Part shown: positions 6,427 through 7,288 of the stretch, piece by piece
Position numbering within the stretch: position 1 is the first letter of the stretch
Layout: each line of letters begins with the position of its first letter
Origin: an uncultured Atopobium sp.
GTDB taxonomy: Bacteria > Actinomycetota > Coriobacteriia > Coriobacteriales > Atopobiaceae
NCBI GenBank assembly: GCA_916720015.1
Contig: CAKAPZ010000049.1
Location: 1 to 7,288 of the forward strand
Length of the DNA stretch: 7,288 bases
Reading direction: 5' to 3'
The notes under the pieces: generated by a model
Database searches by the model: none
What the model was told of the DNA's origin: nothing
What the model saw: only the letters and a program-made list of their open reading frames with translations
Position numbers and translations under genes: made by a program

Positions 6427-6488
6427 TTGCCGATATCGGCAAAAAACAGCCTCCTTTGTTATAATAATCTCATCAGTTTTTGCCGATA
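6427..6488 (+). promoter_or_regulatory. fic promoter with palindromic operator and downstream half-site
   Basis: TTGCCGATATCGGCAA (6427-6442) is a perfect 16-bp palindrome. An extended -10 box, TG-T-TATAAT (6457-6465), lies downstream. TCGGCA (6436-6441), 18 bp before it, can serve as -35 and lies inside the palindrome. The half-site TTGCCGATA recurs at 6480-6488, immediately before the GGGAGG ribosome binding site (6489-6494). A full site over the -35 and a half-site in the leader is a typical repressor layout. The helix-turn-helix of the Fic protein itself is the obvious candidate ligand, which is inference. Confidence 0.78.
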
Positions 6489-6503
6489 GGGAGGTAAAGC
6501 TTG

Positions 6504-7288
6504 ATGGGATTTCTTTCTGCAGCAGATATTGCTGAGCTCTGGGGCATATCTGAGAGAAGTGTGCGCAATTACTGCGCTAATGGACGCGTACCAGGCGCTT
6601 TTCTCGTGGGAAAAACCTGGAACATTCCAGCCGATGCGGTAAAACCTTCTCGTAAAAATGCTAAAACATCGTCAACAAGTCCGCTGCTTACGCGCTTGAT
6701 TGAAGAAAAGGTCTCAAAAATAAAAGGCGGCATTTACCATAAGCTCCAGGTTGAGCTTACCTACAACTCTAATCACATTGAGGGAAGCAAGCTTTCCCTT
6801 GATCAGACGCGCATGATTTTTGAAACGGCAACTATCGGTGTTGAAGAAAATCCTGTTCACATTGATGACATTGTAGAAACTCAGAATCACTTCCGCGCTA
6901 TCGATTACGTGATTGACCACGCAAAAGATCCCCTTACAGAGGGCATTATTAAAGAACTGCACCGTATTCTGAAAACGGGAACTACAGATTCTGTACAGGA
7001 CTGGTTTGCTGTTGGAGATTACAAACTCTTTCCAAATGAGGTTGGTGGGCGAGAAACCACTCTTCCAGAAAATGTTGCTCAAGAGATGAAGTCGCTGTTA
7101 AAGGCTTATAACTCAAACAGCTCCCATTCCTTTGAAGACATTGTTGATTACCATGTTCGCTTTGAGCGCATTCATCCATTCCAAGACGGCAATGGGCGTG
7201 TCGGCAGGTTGATCATGCTCAAAGAATGCCTTACTTATGACGTTGTTCCGTTTGTCATTTCTGATGATATGAAGTCTTTCTACTATCG
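6504..7288 (+). CDS. Fic family AMP-transferase with N-terminal helix-turn-helix (right copy, 3' end cut by window)
   Basis: Same gene as 342-1241, read on the plus strand. The 261 codons present cover the helix-turn-helix, the SNHIEG inhibitory motif and the whole [12 protein letters not shown] active site (His224 codon at 7173-7175). The last 38 residues and the stop are missing because the sequence ends. ATG 6504 lies 9 bases after GGGAGG, and TTG 6501 is the alternative start. The truncation is at the window edge and is not evidence of a broken gene. Confidence 0.9.
   Translation, partial: MGFLSAADIAELWGISERSVRNYCANGRVPGAFLVGKTWNIPADAVKPSRKNAKTSSTSPLLTRLIEEKVSKIKGGIYHKLQVELTYNSNHIEGSKLSLDQTRMIFETATIGVEENPVHIDDIVETQNHFRAIDYVIDHAKDPLTEGIIKELHRILKTGTTDSVQDWFAVGDYKLFPNEVGGRETTLPENVAQEMKSLLKAYNSNSSHSFEDIVDYHVRFERIHPFQDGNGRVGRLIMLKECLTYDVVPFVISDDMKSFYY

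Larger units (their letters stand above)
457..7288. repeat. Giant perfect inverted repeat without spacer (arms 457-3872 and 3873-7288)
   Basis: Every gene on the plus-strand right half has an identical minus-strand copy on the left half, related by x to 7745-x, and the intergenic terminator, operators and promoters are mirrored too. The axis lies between T3872 and A3873 in GTTAAC, with no spacer. The right end (CTACTATCG) pairs with 457-465, so the repeat runs to the window edge and its outer limit is not seen. I saw no mismatch between the arms in translations or in the stretches compared base by base. Perfect palindromes of this size are normally cut by SbcCD or lost. The likeliest explanation is a fold-back in assembly or amplification, seeded by a short natural palindrome at the axis. 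A hairpin telomere read through both strands, or a head-to-head dimer, would look the same. Confidence 0.97.

Noticed and set aside
1..7288. Insertion sequence or transposon with the arms as terminal inverted repeats
   Set aside because: There is no transposase and no central region between the arms; the arms consist of whole operons.

Overview
The window is dominated by one structure: bases 457-7288 form a perfect inverted repeat with no spacer, centred between 3872 and 3873 (inside GTTAAC). Position x on the left arm pairs with position 7745-x on the right arm. The genes of the right arm (plus strand) are therefore repeated, with identical translations, on the left arm (minus strand). Only bases 1-456 have no partner here, because the right arm runs into the window end. 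An arm of about 3.4 kb that is identical and spacer-free is not expected to be stable in bacteria. A fold-back during assembly or amplification is the most likely origin. A hairpin telomere or head-to-head dimer is the biological alternative. Gene content should probably be counted once.

Reading outward from the centre, one arm holds a promoter with a palindromic operator; a DUF4160 gene interrupted by an in-frame TGA at codon 9; a DUF2442 gene with an added C-terminal helix-turn-helix; a strong rho-independent terminator; a 21-codon remnant of a zinc-ribbon protein; a promoter inside a 19-bp inverted repeat; abiEi and abiEii, overlapping by GTGA (type IV toxin-antitoxin, abortive infection); a second promoter with a 16-bp palindromic operator; and a Fic AMP-transferase gene with an N-terminal helix-turn-helix. 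On the left arm the fic gene is complete and is followed, about 30 bp past its stop, by the last ~100 codons of guaA (GMP synthase). On the right arm fic is cut by the window end.

The arm reads as a compact cluster of three self-regulated toxin-antitoxin-like modules (DUF4160/DUF2442, AbiE, Fic). Each has its own promoter and a different palindromic operator. Two of them carry clearly related DNA-binding domains. The broken guaA next to fic suggests the cluster lies at the edge of an island inserted in guaA, a known island target. No integrase, tRNA, rRNA, CRISPR array or transposase is visible.

The organism uses the standard bacterial code, good Shine-Dalgarno sites and moderate GC. The GuaA tail looks like that of Coriobacteriia such as Atopobium/Lancefieldella. 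That placement is from memory of the protein family and has not been checked by a search.
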